The translations under genes were made by a program, and so were the position numbers. Below the pieces are notes generated by a model. The model did not search any database and had not been told where the DNA came from. It saw nothing but the letters and a program-made list of their open reading frames with translations. Positions 63,140-64,000 of a DNA stretch of 64,000 nucleotides are shown here, piece by piece; the first letter of the stretch is position 1, and each line of letters starts with the position of its first letter. The stretch covers positions 186,001 through 250,000 of the forward strand of contig JAJQFD010000009.1 in assembly GCA_021201335.1 (NCBI GenBank), written 5' to 3'. Origin of the DNA: Bacteroides sp. (GTDB taxonomy: Bacteria > Bacteroidota > Bacteroidia > Bacteroidales > Bacteroidaceae).

Positions 63140-64000
63140 ATGGCGCAAAAAAGAAAACCGGGAAAAAGAAGTAAGAAGAAAAAAGCAAGTCGAATAAATC
63201 GAGGGCTTTGGATCATTCTTTTAATTTTATTGGTTATGTTGTTCTCCGCGATCTTATTATTAATGTATGATCAGTATAAGCAACGTCCGTCGGATAAGCC
63301 TGTGTCCTCTTATCCCATACCTACAGCACCGACAACCAAACCGACCAGACCTACTACTAAATCTACTCCTACATCCAAACCGACCACACCTGCGGGAAAA
63401 GTGAGTTATACATCGCTCCATATTCCTCAATATACAACTTCATCAACCGAATGTGTAGCCCATCATACCGGATACACTGTATCATTCAATACCAAATATC
63501 AAATACCCAACTGGGTAGGTTATGAACTTACCCGTGAAAAAACAAAGGGAGATGCCAAACGTTCGAATCGATTTGTTTCCGACCCCACCATGCCTGAGTG
63601 TTGTGCCCATACTTCCGATTATACCCAGTCGGGCTACGATAGAGGTCACATGGTACCTGCCGCTGATATGAAATGGAACACAAGGGCGATGGAAGAGACA
63701 TTCTTCCTAAGTAATATCTGTCCCCAGCATCCGGATTTGAATCAAAAACGTTGGAAAGAGTTGGAAGATAAAGTACGTGACTGGGCCATAGCTGACAGTG
63801 CCATTATTATAGTATGCGGCCCACTTATCAACACTAAGTCACGCAAAACGGTTGGGAAGAATAAAGTAAAGGTGCCCGAAGGTTTTTTTAAAGTGATTCT
63901 TTCTCCTTATAAAGAGAACCCGGAAGCTATCGGATTTATCTTCAAAAACAAAAAGGCAGTGAATCCACTGCACACGTATGTGGTATCAGTAGATAGTGTG
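63140..64000 (+). CDS. Membrane-anchored DNA/RNA non-specific endonuclease (NucA/NUC family, C-terminus cut by window edge)
   Basis: The visible 287 codons start with a Lys/Arg-rich tail (MAQKRKPGKRSKKKKASRIN), then one membrane helix (LWIILLILLVMLFSAILLLM), a Thr/Pro/Lys-rich linker with repeated TKPT/TSKPT words, and the NUC domain. The catalytic DRGH motif is in SGYDRGHMVPAADMKW and a second signature in ETFFLSNICPQHPDLNQKRW. The topology puts the nuclease outside the cytoplasm. The last part of the domain lies beyond 64000. Confidence 0.93.
   Translation, partial: MAQKRKPGKRSKKKKASRINRGLWIILLILLVMLFSAILLLMYDQYKQRPSDKPVSSYPIPTAPTTKPTRPTTKSTPTSKPTTPAGKVSYTSLHIPQYTTSSTECVAHHTGYTVSFNTKYQIPNWVGYELTREKTKGDAKRSNRFVSDPTMPECCAHTSDYTQSGYDRGHMVPAADMKWNTRAMEETFFLSNICPQHPDLNQKRWKELEDKVRDWAIADSAIIIVCGPLINTKSRKTVGKNKVKVPEGFFKVILSPYKENPEAIGFIFKNKKAVNPLHTYVVSVDSV

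Overview
The window looks like chromosomal DNA from a member of the Bacteroidales; I would guess Parabacteroides or a close relative. The reasons are the low G+C content, many promoters with the Bacteroidetes -7 element TAnnTTTG, a 6S (Bacteroidales-1) RNA downstream of rplT, a type V (FimA/Mfa-like) fimbrial locus, DUF4468/DUF4783/DUF3575/DUF5119-type proteins, and a split YjbH/OmpA envelope operon. The genus is an inference. No rRNA, integrase, transposase or CRISPR array is visible.

Layout. 1-2.5 kb: an RND efflux pump (inner-membrane pump cut by the window edge, plus its periplasmic adaptor). 3.0-6.6 kb: hydE-hydG-hydF, the [FeFe]-hydrogenase maturation genes, with hydG out of frame at a run of nine G. 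6.7-14.9 kb: a guanidinium-type SMR exporter, phosphoglucomutase, C69 dipeptidase, M23 peptidase, alanine dehydrogenase and a nitronate monooxygenase-like enzyme. 14.9-17.9 kb: a sigma-factor operon with a membrane-spanning beta-barrel-like partner and two small exported proteins. 18.0-20.5 kb: DUF4783-nadC and rlmH. 20.5-22.3 kb: yhhQ-queC-queF (queuosine), preceded by a compact candidate preQ1-I riboswitch. 22.3-31.2 kb: a TlpA-like lipoprotein, a FadL/OmpP1-type barrel, D-lactate dehydrogenase, pirin, a DUF4468/flavin-reductase-like fusion, a methyltransferase and a large membrane-anchored protein with YwqK repeats. 31.2-35 kb: 6S RNA and thrS-infC-rpmI-rplT. 35-38.6 kb: a TPR protein, def and ruvX. 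38.9-43.3 kb: YjbH-like/lipoprotein/YjbH-like/OmpA operon with a textbook promoter and terminator. 43.8-50.7 kb: a dicarboxylate symporter, YccF, four tRNAs (Gly, Leu, Leu, Gly), nspC, a UvrD/PcrA helicase and superoxide dismutase. 50.7-53.4 kb: zupT between two clusters of palindromic dispersed repeats. 53.4-57.4 kb: sbcDC. 57.7-62.6 kb: fimbrial operon (DUF3575-DUF5119-two fimbrillin-like proteins). 63.1 kb to the end: start of a membrane-anchored DNA/RNA non-specific endonuclease.

The most notable signals are the preQ1-I-like leader, four genes whose reading frames break exactly at homopolymer runs (G9, A7, C8, A8), the 6S RNA with its full promoter and closing stem, and several dispersed repeat families: 23-bp tandem arrays next to promoters, long palindromes at gene 3' ends, and REP-like clusters around zupT. 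All calls come from reading the sequence and recognising families. No database search was run.
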